DNA of 64,000 bases, taken from NCBI RefSeq assembly GCF_021789315.1, contig NZ_CP084561.1:1860001-1924000 (forward strand). The letters are read 5' to 3'. The first letter of the stretch is position 1. The number at the start of each line of letters is the position of its first letter. The stretch comes from Arthrobacter sp. FW305-BF8 (GTDB lineage Bacteria > Actinomycetota > Actinomycetes > Actinomycetales > Micrococcaceae). Of this stretch, positions 49,580 to 62,372 are shown one piece after another. Under the pieces are notes generated by a model. That model worked only from the letters and a program-made list of their open reading frames with translations, did no database searches and was not told the DNA's origin. Made by a program: the position numbers and the translations under genes.

Positions 49580-51203
49580 TTTCGTTGATTGCGCCCCTGC
49601 GGGCGGCGGGAGTTCGGGATACAGCAGTTCTGGAGGCAGCCGCAGCCGCGCGCCAGAGGTGCATGGTGGCGTACGAACGCCAGGGGCTCACTTCGCGGAA
49701 GTCCGACGACGGCCAGGCACCACTTCCGGGCGTGCCGCTTATCGGGCTGGCACCGGGTATAGGGCTGGCGCCGGCTATAGGGCTGGCGCCGGCGGACAGC
49801 GCCCGGATGCCGTTGCGTACGGCGGCGTCGTTGGCGAGGAAGATGTCCGGCGCGCCGATAACCCTCATGGCCACGTATCCCACGGTCCACGGCCCGACGC
49901 CCGGCTGCGGCAGCAGCTTGGCCGAGAGACTCGGCAGGTCGTCCCCGTAGCCGAGGTCCAGCGTGTTTTCGGCCAGGGCCGTGGCAACGGCCAGCAACGA
50001 CTCTATCCTGCGCCGCGGGCCGCGCAGCAGTTCCGCGCCGGCCTCGGCGATCTGCGCCGGCGACGGGAACAGCCGGGCCAGCCCGTCGCCCGGCGCCGCG
50101 CTGGGACTGCCGGCCGCGGCCAGCTGCGTGAGGGCCGTGCGGGCGGCCGCCACCGTGATCTGCTGCCCCACCATCGCCCGGATGAGCAGTTCCTGCGGAT
50201 CGAGGGCGCCCGGCAGGCGGATCCCCGGCGCTGCCGCCACGGACGCCGAAAGCCGGGGATCGGTACCGAGCGCGCCGTCAATGGCGACGGGATCGGCGTC
50301 GAGGTCAAAAAGCCGGCGCACCCTGCTCAGCAGGGCCGGCAGATCCCGGAGGTCCACCGCGCCGATGGTGAGCACCAGCTGCCGCCCATGCGGCCCGCCG
50401 TCGTACTTTGCAGTTCTGCCCTCTCTGGACCCGTTCCCTGTACCGGAGTATTCGACGCCCGTGTATTCGACGCTGAACCGCGCGTCACCGTGCGGAAGCC
50501 GCAGTGTCCGGGCATAGGACGTGGCGGTTCCGGCCTCGATCCCCGGAATCGCACGGAGGGCGAGGAAGCTAAATACGCCCGGGTCGAACGGTTCGCGGTA
50601 GGGGAGCGCAAGCGTGAGTGAGGTGCTCGCCGGGGCTGACGTATGGTGCCGAGCGGTGCTGCGCAGCGCGGTCGGCGTCATGTCGAACACCTCGGCCACG
50701 GTCTCGTTGAACTGGCGGACGCTGCTGAAACCCGCTGCGAAGGCGACATCGGCGAGCTTCATCGTGGTGGACACCAGCAGCGTGCGCGCGGTCTGGGCCC
50801 TGCTGGCCCGGGCCAGGGACAGGGGACCGGCGCCGAGTTCATGGCTGAGGATCCGGTTCAGCTGCCGGGACGAATAGCCCAGCCGTGAGGCGAGCCCCTC
50901 CACGCCGTCGCGGTTGATCACGCCGTCATTGATCAGCCGCATGGCCCGGCCGGCAATGTCCGAGCGGACGTTCCAGGCCGGTGTGCCCGGCACTGCCTCA
51001 GGCAGGCAGCGCTTGCAGGCACGGTAGCCGGCGTCGTGGGCAGCGGCGGACGTCTCATAGAAGGTGACGTTCTCCGCCTTGGGCGTCCTCGCCGGGCACG
51101 ACGGCCGGCAGTAGATGCCCGTGGTCCGCACCGCCGTAAAGAACTGCCCGTCGAAACGGGTGTCCCGCGCATCGATGGCGCGGTAGCGCTGCCAGAAGTC
51201 CAT
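49548..51203 (-). CDS. alkA: Ada-AlkA fusion: methyl-phosphotriester sensor and 3-methyladenine glycosylase
   Basis: A 551-residue repair/regulator fusion. The Ada N-terminal zinc domain (about 1-80) has the four cysteines, including YCRPSCP and CKRCLPEA; the first is the methyl acceptor in E. coli Ada. An AraC HTH follows (about 85-190). The AlkA N-domain and HhH-GPD domain occupy about 200-510, with PGVGPWTVGYVAMRVIG and the Asp in FLANDAAVRNG. After it an insert of three GASPI(A/P/S) repeats, encoded by 18-bp DNA repeats, enlarges the domain. The start is ATG 51203 with GGAG nearby. It controls and performs alkylation repair together with ogt and mpg. Confidence 0.9.
   Translation of the reverse strand: MDFWQRYRAIDARDTRFDGQFFTAVRTTGIYCRPSCPARTPKAENVTFYETSAAAHDAGYRACKRCLPEAVPGTPAWNVRSDIAGRAMRLINDGVINRDGVEGLASRLGYSSRQLNRILSHELGAGPLSLARASRAQTARTLLVSTTMKLADVAFAAGFSSVRQFNETVAEVFDMTPTALRSTARHHTSAPASTSLTLALPYREPFDPGVFSFLALRAIPGIEAGTATSYARTLRLPHGDARFSVEYTGVEYSGTGNGSREGRTAKYDGGPHGRQLVLTIGAVDLRDLPALLSRVRRLFDLDADPVAIDGALGTDPRLSASVAAAPGIRLPGALDPQELLIRAMVGQQITVAAARTALTQLAAAGSPSAAPGDGLARLFPSPAQIAEAGAELLRGPRRRIESLLAVATALAENTLDLGYGDDLPSLSAKLLPQPGVGPWTVGYVAMRVIGAPDIFLANDAAVRNGIRALSAGASPIAGASPIPGASPISGTPGSGAWPSSDFREVSPWRSYATMHLWRAAAAASRTAVSRTPAARRGAINESDSAMKATVQ
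49744..49797 (-). repeat. Three 18-bp repeats inside alkA
   Basis: GGGCTGGC(A/G)CCGG(G/C)TATA on the plus strand occurs at 49744, 49762 and, with a changed end, 49780. They encode the GASPI repeats and keep the reading frame. Confidence 0.85.
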
Positions 51204-51302
51204 GACTCCATCCTGCCAGTCCCCAGAGGGGCCTGCTAGCGGAAATCGGACATGGCCGTGGGAGGCTTCGCAAAGCATCAGGCCGGACAACAGTCGCTTC
51301 GG

Positions 51303-51308
51303 TAAAGT
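51303..51308 (+). promoter_or_regulatory. -10 element for leaderless mpg
   Basis: TAAAGT ends 6 nt before ATG 51315 and no Shine-Dalgarno is present. No Ada-type operator was recognised in the 111-bp divergent spacer. Confidence 0.5.
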
Positions 51309-51314
51309 CGGGGC

Positions 51315-51953
51315 ATGACCACCAGCGGCCCTGTGCGGCAGTTCCTGTCCGGCGATGCCCGCGAAATAGCCCCGCTGCTCCTGGGAGCCGTCCTGACGCA
51401 CCACAGCGACGAAGGTTCCGTCGCCGTACGGATCACGGAACTCGAGGCCTACATGGGTCCCGTGGATTCCCTGCACCCTGATCCCGGCTCCCACACCTAC
51501 CGCGGCCCCACTCGCAGGAACGCCCCCATGTTCGGCCCGGCCGGGCACCTCTACGTCTACTTCACGTACGGCATGCACTACTGCGCCAACATCGTTTGCG
51601 GCCCGGCCGGCCACGCCTCCGCCGTCCTCCTGCGCGCGGGTGAGATCGTGGAGGGCCGGGAACTGGCCCTCGCCCGGCGCCCGACGTCGAAAGCCGCCAA
51701 GGACCTGGCCAGCGGACCCGCCCGGCTGGCCACAGCACTCGGGCTGACCACCGAGGACAGCGGCAGGGACGCCCTGGGTCCACCGTTTGGCCTGGTGCTG
51801 CCGCCGGCACCCGCCGCCCACGTCAGCACTGGCCCGCGGGTCGGCGTCGCCGGTCATGGCGGCACGCACGATTATCCATGGCGGTTCTGGCTCACCGGCG
51901 ACCCCACCGTGTCCCGTTACAAGGCGGCAAAGGCGCGTCCGCCGCGGGCGTAG
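51315..51953 (+). CDS. DNA-3-methyladenine glycosylase (AAG/MPG type)
   Basis: A 212-residue alkyladenine glycosylase of the eukaryotic-AAG fold, different from AlkA. ITELEAYMGPVDSLHPD holds the catalytic Glu; MFGPAGHLYVYFTYGMHYCANIV and GPARLATALGL are family motifs. It excises alkylated purines and hypoxanthine in the human homologue. It is divergent from the ada-alkA gene, completing an alkylation-repair neighbourhood with three enzymes. Confidence 0.93.
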   Translation: MTTSGPVRQFLSGDAREIAPLLLGAVLTHHSDEGSVAVRITELEAYMGPVDSLHPDPGSHTYRGPTRRNAPMFGPAGHLYVYFTYGMHYCANIVCGPAGHASAVLLRAGEIVEGRELALARRPTSKAAKDLASGPARLATALGLTTEDSGRDALGPPFGLVLPPAPAAHVSTGPRVGVAGHGGTHDYPWRFWLTGDPTVSRYKAAKARPPRA

Positions 51954-51956
51954 GCT
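51951..51956 (+). promoter_or_regulatory. -10 element for leaderless apt, overlapping the mpg stop
   Basis: TAGGCT contains the mpg stop TAG and ends 6 nt before GTG 51963; no Shine-Dalgarno. Confidence 0.4.
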
Positions 51957-51962
51957 GGACGG

Positions 51963-52520
51963 GTGAACCACAGCGAACAAGCCCCCGCCCCCAGGCCCGT
52001 CCCCGTGGACGAACTCATTACCAGCCTCTGCGCGACCGTTCCGGACTACCCCAAACCCGGAATCACCTTCAAGGACCTGACCCCCGTCTTCGCCGACGGT
52101 CCCGCGTTCCGGGCCGTAGTCGACGCGCTCGTGGAACCGTTCAAGGGGCAGTTCGATGCTGTGGCCGGCGTCGAGGCACGGGGCTTCCTGCTCGCCGCCG
52201 CCGCGGCCTACGCCACCGGCACCGGCGTGGTGACAGTGCGCAAGGCCGGGAAGCTGCCGCGCGAGGTTTACTCCGAGGACTACGCCCTGGAATACGGCAA
52301 CGCCACGCTGGAACTCCACACCACTGACCTGGCCCGCGGCAGCCGGGTGCTGATCCTCGACGACGTCCTCGCCACGGGCGGCACCCTCGGGGCAGCCGCC
52401 CGCCTGTTTGAGCGCTGCGGGGTGCACGTCTCGGGCGTGGGCGTTGTGATGGAACTCGGCGAGCTGCGTGGCCGCGCCGCCCTGTCCGGGCACCGCGTGC
52501 GGTCGCTGCTGCGCCTCTGA
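51963..52520 (+). CDS. apt: Adenine phosphoribosyltransferase
   Basis: Purine salvage: adenine plus PRPP to AMP; 185 residues from GTG 51963. PDYPKPGITFKDLTPVFAD, GVEARGFLLAAAAAYATG and the PRPP loop VLILDDVLATGGTLGAA are all present. It follows mpg within 10 nt but probably has its own start. No relA or other stringent-response gene is adjacent, unlike in some genera. Confidence 0.95.
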   Translation: MNHSEQAPAPRPVPVDELITSLCATVPDYPKPGITFKDLTPVFADGPAFRAVVDALVEPFKGQFDAVAGVEARGFLLAAAAAYATGTGVVTVRKAGKLPREVYSEDYALEYGNATLELHTTDLARGSRVLILDDVLATGGTLGAAARLFERCGVHVSGVGVVMELGELRGRAALSGHRVRSLLRL

Positions 52521-52567
52521 CCAGCCGTCTTGCCGGCGAGCGGCGGAGCCGCGCCGTCAGATAACCT

Positions 52568-52587
52568 GCTGTTTGCAGCTCAACAGC
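52568..52587 (+). promoter_or_regulatory. Inverted repeat upstream of the helicase gene
   Basis: GCTGTT-tgcagctc-AACAGC is a perfect 6-bp inverted repeat upstream of the -10-like TATAGAAT (52609-52616). Possible operator. It does not match the rifampicin-associated element as I remember it. Confidence 0.35.
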
Positions 52588-52646
52588 CGCCACGCACGCC
52601 GAAAAGGTTATAGAATGGACGGTCTGTCTTTTGCGATAGGGGAACG

Positions 52647-54875
52647 ATGCACGACGCCGATTTGGCCCACGAACGGGACTATGTAGCCGGCCTGTACACA
52701 CGGCTTGATGAACTGCGTGCGGAAAAGCGCGCCCAGCTGGCCCAAGTGCGCCGCGCGGGAGCAATCGGCACCATGCAGAACGTCTCCGAACGCGATGCCT
52801 TCGCGGCCCTGTACGAGGACCGCCTCGCCCAGCTCGACGCCGTCGACGACCGTCTGGTGTTCGGCCGGCTGGACCTGGACTCCGGCGAGGCACAGTACAT
52901 CGGCCGCATCGGGCTCACCACCGAGGACCTCGTCCGGCTCATGGTCGACTGGCGCGCGCCGGAGGCCGGCCACTTCTACCAGGCCACAGCATTTGACCGG
53001 CAGGGAGTGCGCCGGCGCCGGCATCTGATCCTGCAGGGCCGCGAGGTCAAGGCCATCGAGGACGACGTCCTGGACGCCGACATGCTCTCGGACGCCGACT
53101 CGCTGCAGGGCGAGGGCGCCCTGCTGGCAGCCCTGAACTCCAAGCGCACCGGCCGGATGTCGGACATCGTGGGCACCATCCAGTCCGAGCAGGACCGCAT
53201 CATCCGGTCCTCCATCTCCGGCGCGCTCGTGGTGCAGGGCGGCCCCGGCACCGGAAAAACCGCCGTGGCCCTGCACCGCGCCGCCTATCTGCTCTACACC
53301 CACCGCGACAGGCTCAAGTCCGCCGGCGTGCTGCTGGTGGGCCCGTCGTCGTCGTTCATGAAATACATCGAACGCGTGCTGCCGTCGCTGGGTGAAACCG
53401 GCGTGGTCATGGCCAGCCTCGGCAGGCTCATGCCCGGCATCAACGCCGTGCCGGAGCAGGAGGCCGATGTTGCCGCCATCAAGGGCCGGCTGGAGATGGC
53501 CGAGGTCATCGCCAATGCCGTGGCCAACCGGCAGCGCATTCCGGCGGAAAACCGGATCCTGGAAGTGGACGGCCGCAAGCTGACCCTCACGCCCCGGCAG
53601 GTCCGCCGTGCCCGCGAACGCGCACGCTCCACCGGCAAGCCGCACAACGAGGCCCGCGTTACGTTCGTCAAGATCCTGCTCCGCGAGCTGACCGAGCAGA
53701 TGACCGAGCTCGTCGAAGCGGGCAACATCGGCAACAACGCCGACCGTTCCTACCTTGCCGAGGACGTCAGGACATCGCGCGATGTGCGCGTCGCACTGAA
53801 CCTGTGCTGGATGCCGATGACGCCCGAAAAGCTCGTGGGCGAACTTCTCAGCAAGCCCGCGGTCCTTGAAGCCTGCACCCCCGGGCTGACCGCCAGGGAA
53901 CGCGAGCTCCTGCTGCGGGCTCCGGATGCGCCCTGGACCGAGGCGGACGTCCCCCTGCTCGACGAAGCAGCTGAACTGCTCGGTGAACTGGATCCTGCTG
54001 CAGGCCGCGGCCTCGCCCAGCAGGAGCAGGACCGTGCCCGCGCCCTGGCCAACGCCCGGCAGACCCTGGTCAACATGGAGTCCGCCGGCGTCGATGTCCT
54101 GATGTCGGCCGAGGAACTCGTTGAGCAAAACGAGGAGCGCGAGGCCCGCCTGACGGCCGCCGAGCGCGCCACCAGCGACCGCACCTGGGCCTTCGGCCAC
54201 ATCGTCGTCGACGAGGCGCAGGAACTGTCGCCGATGCAGTGGCGGCTCCTGGTCCGCCGCTGCCCGCTCAAGTCCTTCACGATCGTGGGGGATATTGCGC
54301 AGACCAGTTCCGTGGCCGGCGCGAAGTCCTGGCAGGGGGCCCTCGCACCGATGTTCGGCGACCGCTGGCAGCTGGAGGAGCTCACGGTCAACTACCGGAC
54401 GCCGTCGCAGATCGCCGAAGCTGCGGCACGCATGGCCAACGCCGCCGGCCTGGTGGTCTCCGCCCCGAAGGCCGTTCGGGAAGGCCGCTGGTCGCCAATT
54501 ATAGACCGCGTGGACAAGCCGGGCCTCGTGAACCGGCTGGTGGAGGTCCTTCCCGAGGAGCTCCAAGCGCTCGACGGCGGACTGCTCGCCGTGATTGCCG
54601 ACGGCGACCTGCTGCGGGAGGCCACCGCCGCGCTGCGCGCGAAGTATGGCTCCCGGCTCGGCACGGGCGCCGGCAGTTACGAACAGGACGTGGTGGTCAT
54701 CAGCCCGCGCGAAGCCAAGGGACTTGAGTTTGACGGCGTCGTGGTCCTTGAACCCAGTGCCATGCTGAACCACGAGCACGGCAGGGTCGGCGATTTGTAC
54801 GTCGCGATGACCCGCCCCACGCAGCGGCTTCGGCTCATCGCAGCCGCGGACGTTCCGGCGGGCATCGAGCGTTAA
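52647..54875 (+). CDS. HelD/HelR-type RNA polymerase-recycling helicase
   Basis: UvrD/superfamily-1-like ATPase of 742 residues. ATG 52647 follows AGGGGAACG. The N-terminal coiled-coil (about 1-60, RDYVAGLYTRLDELRAEKRAQ) inserts into the RNAP secondary channel in studied HelD proteins. Walker A GGPGTGKTAVALHRAAYLLY, Walker B HIVVDEAQELSPMQWRLL, IVGDIAQTSS, NYRTP, SPREAKGLEFDGVVV and VAMTRPTQRL follow. The length fits the actinobacterial HelR group that removes stalled polymerase and gives rifampicin tolerance. Probably its own transcription unit. Confidence 0.88.
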   Translation: MHDADLAHERDYVAGLYTRLDELRAEKRAQLAQVRRAGAIGTMQNVSERDAFAALYEDRLAQLDAVDDRLVFGRLDLDSGEAQYIGRIGLTTEDLVRLMVDWRAPEAGHFYQATAFDRQGVRRRRHLILQGREVKAIEDDVLDADMLSDADSLQGEGALLAALNSKRTGRMSDIVGTIQSEQDRIIRSSISGALVVQGGPGTGKTAVALHRAAYLLYTHRDRLKSAGVLLVGPSSSFMKYIERVLPSLGETGVVMASLGRLMPGINAVPEQEADVAAIKGRLEMAEVIANAVANRQRIPAENRILEVDGRKLTLTPRQVRRARERARSTGKPHNEARVTFVKILLRELTEQMTELVEAGNIGNNADRSYLAEDVRTSRDVRVALNLCWMPMTPEKLVGELLSKPAVLEACTPGLTARERELLLRAPDAPWTEADVPLLDEAAELLGELDPAAGRGLAQQEQDRARALANARQTLVNMESAGVDVLMSAEELVEQNEEREARLTAAERATSDRTWAFGHIVVDEAQELSPMQWRLLVRRCPLKSFTIVGDIAQTSSVAGAKSWQGALAPMFGDRWQLEELTVNYRTPSQIAEAAARMANAAGLVVSAPKAVREGRWSPIIDRVDKPGLVNRLVEVLPEELQALDGGLLAVIADGDLLREATAALRAKYGSRLGTGAGSYEQDVVVISPREAKGLEFDGVVVLEPSAMLNHEHGRVGDLYVAMTRPTQRLRLIAAADVPAGIER

Positions 54876-54885
54876 TGTTCCCGGG

Positions 54886-54912
54886 CAGGCCGGCCGTTCG
54901 CGGCCAGGCCTG
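54886..54912 (+). terminator. Terminator after the helicase gene
   Basis: CAGGCCGGCCG and CGGCC-a-GGCCTG pair around a TTCG tetraloop with one bulged A, 11 nt after the stop. Confidence 0.65.
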
Positions 54913-54953
54913 TCTCCAGCCCTTCACGAGGGTCCGGGGGCCGCTGATCCTGC

Positions 54954-54959
54954 TAACTT
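54954..54959 (+). promoter_or_regulatory. -10 element for leaderless tyrS
   Basis: TAACTT ends 7 nt before GTG 54967; no Shine-Dalgarno, so no room for a T-box leader. Confidence 0.45.
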
Positions 54960-54966
54960 AGAAGGC

Positions 54967-56280
54967 GTGTCACAACTAAACGACCTCGAATCCCAGCAGA
55001 ACGACCCCAGCTTTGCCAATATCTGGCAGGAGCTCAAATGGCGCGGCCTCGTCCACGTATCCACCGACGAGGTGGAACTGGAGAAGCTCCTCGCCGGGGA
55101 ACCGGTCACTTATTACTGCGGATTCGATCCCACGGCGCCGAGCCTGCACCTGGGCAACCTGGTCCAGCTCCTCCTCATGCGGCGGCTTCAGCTGGCCGGC
55201 CACAAGCCGCTGGGCCTCGTGGGCGGCTCCACCGGGCTGATCGGCGATCCGCGTCCTACGGCGGAGCGAACCTTGAACACCAAGGACACCGTTTCCGAGT
55301 GGGTCGGCTACCTCCAAGCCCAGGTCCGCCGTTTCCTCAGCTTCGATGGCGCCAACGCTGCCCGGATGGTCAACAACCTCGACTGGACCGCGCCGCTGAG
55401 CGCGATCGACTTCCTCCGCGAGGTCGGCAAGCACTTCCGCGTGGGCACCATGTTGCGCAAGGACGCCGTGGCTTCACGCCTCAGCTCCGAGGAAGGCATC
55501 AGCTACACGGAGTTCAGCTACCAAATCCTTCAGGGTATGGATTACCTCGAGCTCTACCGCGACTACGGCTGCGTGCTGCAGACCGGCGGATCGGACCAGT
55601 GGGGCAACCTCACCAGCGGCACCGAACTGATCCGCAAAGTTGAGGGCAAGACGGTTCATGCTCTGGGCACTCCGCTCATCACCAACTCGGACGGCACCAA
55701 GTTCGGCAAGAGCGAGGGCAACGCCATCTGGCTGGACTCTGCCATGGTTAGCCCCTACACCTTCTACCAGTTCTGGCTGAACACCGCTGATGCGGACGTG
55801 GTGGACCGGCTGAAGGTGTTTACTTTCCTGACCCGGGCCGAGATCGAGGAAGTGGCGGTGTCTGTCGCCGAGCGTCCCTTCGCCCGCGAAGGCCAGCGGA
55901 AGCTCGCTTACGAAGTGACGGCCCTCGTTCACGGAGCCGAAGCCACGGAAAAGGTCATTGCCGCTTCTGCCGCTGTGTTCGGAAACGGCGATCTGTCGGT
56001 GCTCGATGAGCAGACGCTGGCCGCGGCGACGGCCGAACTGCCGTCAGCTTCCGTGGACGGATCGGGCCTGGGCATCATCGACCTGCTGGTGGCTTCGGGG
56101 CTGTCGGACAGCAAGTCCGCGGCGCGCCGGGTCGTCGGCGAGGGCGGCGCATATGTGAACAACGCCAAGGTCACGGACCCGGACGCGGTGATCTCCCCGT
56201 CCCAGCTGCTGCACGGCAAGTACCTGCTGCTCCGCCGCGGCAAGAAAAACCTGGCCACGGTTCAGGTGGCCGGCGCCTAG
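54967..56280 (+). CDS. tyrS: Tyrosyl-tRNA synthetase
   Basis: Class I synthetase, 437 residues from GTG 54967. The HIGH motif is PSLHLGNLVQ and the KMSKS motif KFGKSEGNA; YCGFDPTAPSLHLGN binds tyrosine and ATP, and GGSDQWGNLTSG is also conserved. A C-terminal S4-like RNA-binding domain (about 370-437, SDSKSAARRVVGEGGAYVNN) is present as in bacterial TyrRS. It lies directly upstream of the rRNA operon. Confidence 0.96.
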   Translation: MSQLNDLESQQNDPSFANIWQELKWRGLVHVSTDEVELEKLLAGEPVTYYCGFDPTAPSLHLGNLVQLLLMRRLQLAGHKPLGLVGGSTGLIGDPRPTAERTLNTKDTVSEWVGYLQAQVRRFLSFDGANAARMVNNLDWTAPLSAIDFLREVGKHFRVGTMLRKDAVASRLSSEEGISYTEFSYQILQGMDYLELYRDYGCVLQTGGSDQWGNLTSGTELIRKVEGKTVHALGTPLITNSDGTKFGKSEGNAIWLDSAMVSPYTFYQFWLNTADADVVDRLKVFTFLTRAEIEEVAVSVAERPFAREGQRKLAYEVTALVHGAEATEKVIAASAAVFGNGDLSVLDEQTLAAATAELPSASVDGSGLGIIDLLVASGLSDSKSAARRVVGEGGAYVNNAKVTDPDAVISPSQLLHGKYLLLRRGKKNLATVQVAGA

Positions 56281-56299
56281 CACCGGAACCGACCAAATG

Positions 56300-56342
56300 C
56301 ACGCTCCTCCGCAGCCGATTTGCACGGCCGCGGGGGAGCGTG
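56300..56342 (+). terminator. Terminator-like hairpin of tyrS, overlapping rrn P1
   Basis: CACGCTCCTCCGC (56300-56312) and GCGGGGGAGCGTG (56330-56342) pair over 13 bp with one G/T wobble. The -35 of the first rrn promoter lies in the loop and the 3' arm fills its 17-bp spacer. There is no U tract. Confidence 0.55.
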
Positions 56343-56348
56343 TAATGT
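56320..56348 (+). promoter_or_regulatory. rrn promoter P1
   Basis: TTGCAC, 17-bp spacer, TAATGT: good sigma-70-type match 430 bp before the 16S start. Confidence 0.7.
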
Positions 56349-56492
56349 CTTCTGAGTCGCCGCCGCTGAGCGGTGACAAACCCCCTTCACTGAGAAGCAA
56401 TTCTTCAACTCCAAAGCATGAATGAAGAAAAGCTTCCTTTAGTGCTGGGCGGATTCATTCCACTGGGTGAATACCGGGCGAATAACCCGGAT

Positions 56493-56521
56493 TTGCAAAG
56501 TGAAATTGAATGAAATAAGCT
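56493..56521 (+). promoter_or_regulatory. rrn promoter P2
   Basis: TTGCAA, 17-bp spacer, TAAGCT in an AT-rich stretch, 257 bp before the 16S start. With P1 it gives the tandem promoter arrangement common for rRNA operons. Confidence 0.7.
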
Positions 56522-56599
56522 GTAAACATCGCAGCGAGGAAATGCGAAACACAAATTCCCGAGAATTTTCCGGATTGTTTCGTAAGTATTCGAATGTGT

Positions 56600-56629
56600 C
56601 TGTTGTTTGAGAACTCAATAGTGTGCCAA
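56600..56629 (+). other. Pre-16S processing stem, 5' arm
   Basis: CTGTTGTTTGAGAACTCAAT followed by AGTGTGCCAA pairs with 58528-58557 beyond the 16S gene: 30 bp with two mismatches and a few wobbles. It is the expected RNase III stem enclosing 16S. The TTGTTTGAGAACT core is repeated before 23S and is like the conserved rrn leader box of actinobacteria. Confidence 0.75.
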
Positions 56630-56777
56630 GTTTGTTGATACCGATTTTTTATGAATTGGTTGATTGTGCCGGACTGTGCCACCCCCGTGGTGTGGTCTGG
56701 TGTTTTTAGCTGGTTTCAAATTTTGTGCAGCCTGGTTTCCGCGTTATTTCCGTGGTTCCTGGTTGTGTCTGTTTTAC

Positions 56778-58309
<1,532 letters not shown>

Positions 58310-58527
58310 AGCACCTACAGGCCCACGGCCGCGTGTATGCGGGGTGTGTGTGGTTTGTCAGGAGTAAAGGCCCGCTGCGCAGGCGATCGTTCTGCGGCGG
58401 GTGCTCATGGGTGGAATATCAACAAATAGCGGCCGCGTGGTTTTGTCCTGTGTCTAGTACGGACGGGTTCCCTTTCGGGGGTGGCTGTCCTGGAACGGTG
58501 CGGGGCGGGGTTCATGCGGTTTAGTGT

Positions 58528-58557
58528 TTGGCACACTGTTGGGTCCTGAGGCAACAG
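58528..58557 (+). other. Pre-16S processing stem, 3' arm
   Basis: TTGGCACACTGTTGGGTCCT followed by GAGGCAACAG pairs with 56600-56629 in the leader. Confidence 0.75.
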
Positions 58558-58695
58558 GACCGGGGAGGGTGCGGCTTTTGGCCGTGGCTTTGTCCGGGTT
58601 GTTTGTTTCTGGTTTCCTGGCTGCACCGATCACACGGTTGCTGCGTCTGTTGGCGCGGGTGTGTGTGGGGTGTGTGGTACGGGGTTGTTGTTTGA

Positions 58696-58718
58696 GAACT
58701 ACATAGTGGACGCGAGCA
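58696..58718 (+). other. Pre-23S processing stem, 5' arm
   Basis: GAACTACATAGTGGACGCGA-GCA pairs with 62045-62067 after 23S over 23 bp with two wobbles and no mismatch; upstream bases 58682-58695 continue the pairing with three mismatches. Confidence 0.8.
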
Positions 58719-58853
58719 TCTTTTATAAGAAGCAATTTCCAAGAATATGAACCTGGATCTGGCTGCGCGTGATGATGGCACCCTTACGGGGTGTGGTTGT
58801 TGGGTGTGGTTGGTTTTCATGGTTCTCTCGTAAATTACTCCTTGATCTTTTGT

Positions 58854-61976
<3,123 letters not shown>

Positions 61977-61990
61977 CACACACCACCCCC

Positions 61991-62014
61991 GCAAACGGAT
62001 TCAAAAGCGTTTGC
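61991..62014 (+). other. Hairpin in 23S-5S spacer
   Basis: GCAAACG-gattcaaaag-CGTTTGC, a perfect 7-bp stem between 23S and the 3' arm of its processing stem. Confidence 0.6.
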
Positions 62015-62044
62015 ACCCATGGGGGCGGTACAAAGAAACAAGAC

Positions 62045-62067
62045 TGCTTGCGTCCACTATGTGGTTC
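62045..62067 (+). other. Pre-23S processing stem, 3' arm
   Basis: TGCTTGCGTCCACTATGTGG-TTC pairs with 58696-58718. The rest of the 23S-5S spacer to 62189 shows no gene. Confidence 0.8.
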
Positions 62068-62189
62068 CCAACCAACAAACCCGCCACCGGGCTTTGGTTC
62101 AGGAACCAACCAATAACTGAATACAACACCACAGTTGTAACACCACAAGATTTCCCACCCCCAAGAACACCGGGGGGACGGGACACAGG

Positions 62190-62306
62190 GTTACGGCGGT
62201 CATAGCGTGGGGGAAACGCCCGGTCCCATTCCGAACCCGGAAGCTAAGACCCACAGCGCCGATGGTACTGCACCCGGGAGGGTGTGGGAGAGTAGGTCAC
62301 CGCCGG
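62190..62306 (+). rRNA. rrf: 5S ribosomal RNA
   Basis: About 117 nt from GTTACGGCGGTCATAGCG to AGTAGGTCACCGCCGGACA; the CCGAACCCGGAAGCTAAG loop is diagnostic. The terminal CGGCGGT/ACCGCCG helix closes it. Ends by homology. Confidence 0.95.
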
Positions 62307-62324
62307 ACAACCATTAAAACGGTC

Positions 62325-62359
62325 GAGAGCCCCAACCAGACACCCTGGTCGGGGCTCTC
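62325..62359. terminator. Terminator of the rRNA operon
   Basis: GAGAGCCCCAACCAG and CTGGTCGGGGCTCTC pair over 15 positions with one A/C mismatch, followed by CCCGCATTTAA. It lies 13 nt before the end of the convergent multicopper oxidase gene and can serve both. Confidence 0.85.
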
Positions 62360-62372
62360 CCGCATTTAAGCG

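Noticed and set aside
50581..50600. GTCGAACGGTTCG resembling an SOS box inside alkA
   Set aside because: The spacer is 2 rather than 4 nt and it lies in mid-gene.
52608..54779. 723-codon antisense frame opposite the HelR-type gene
   Set aside because: Sense strand encodes the full set of helicase motifs; antisense composition is a mirror of it.
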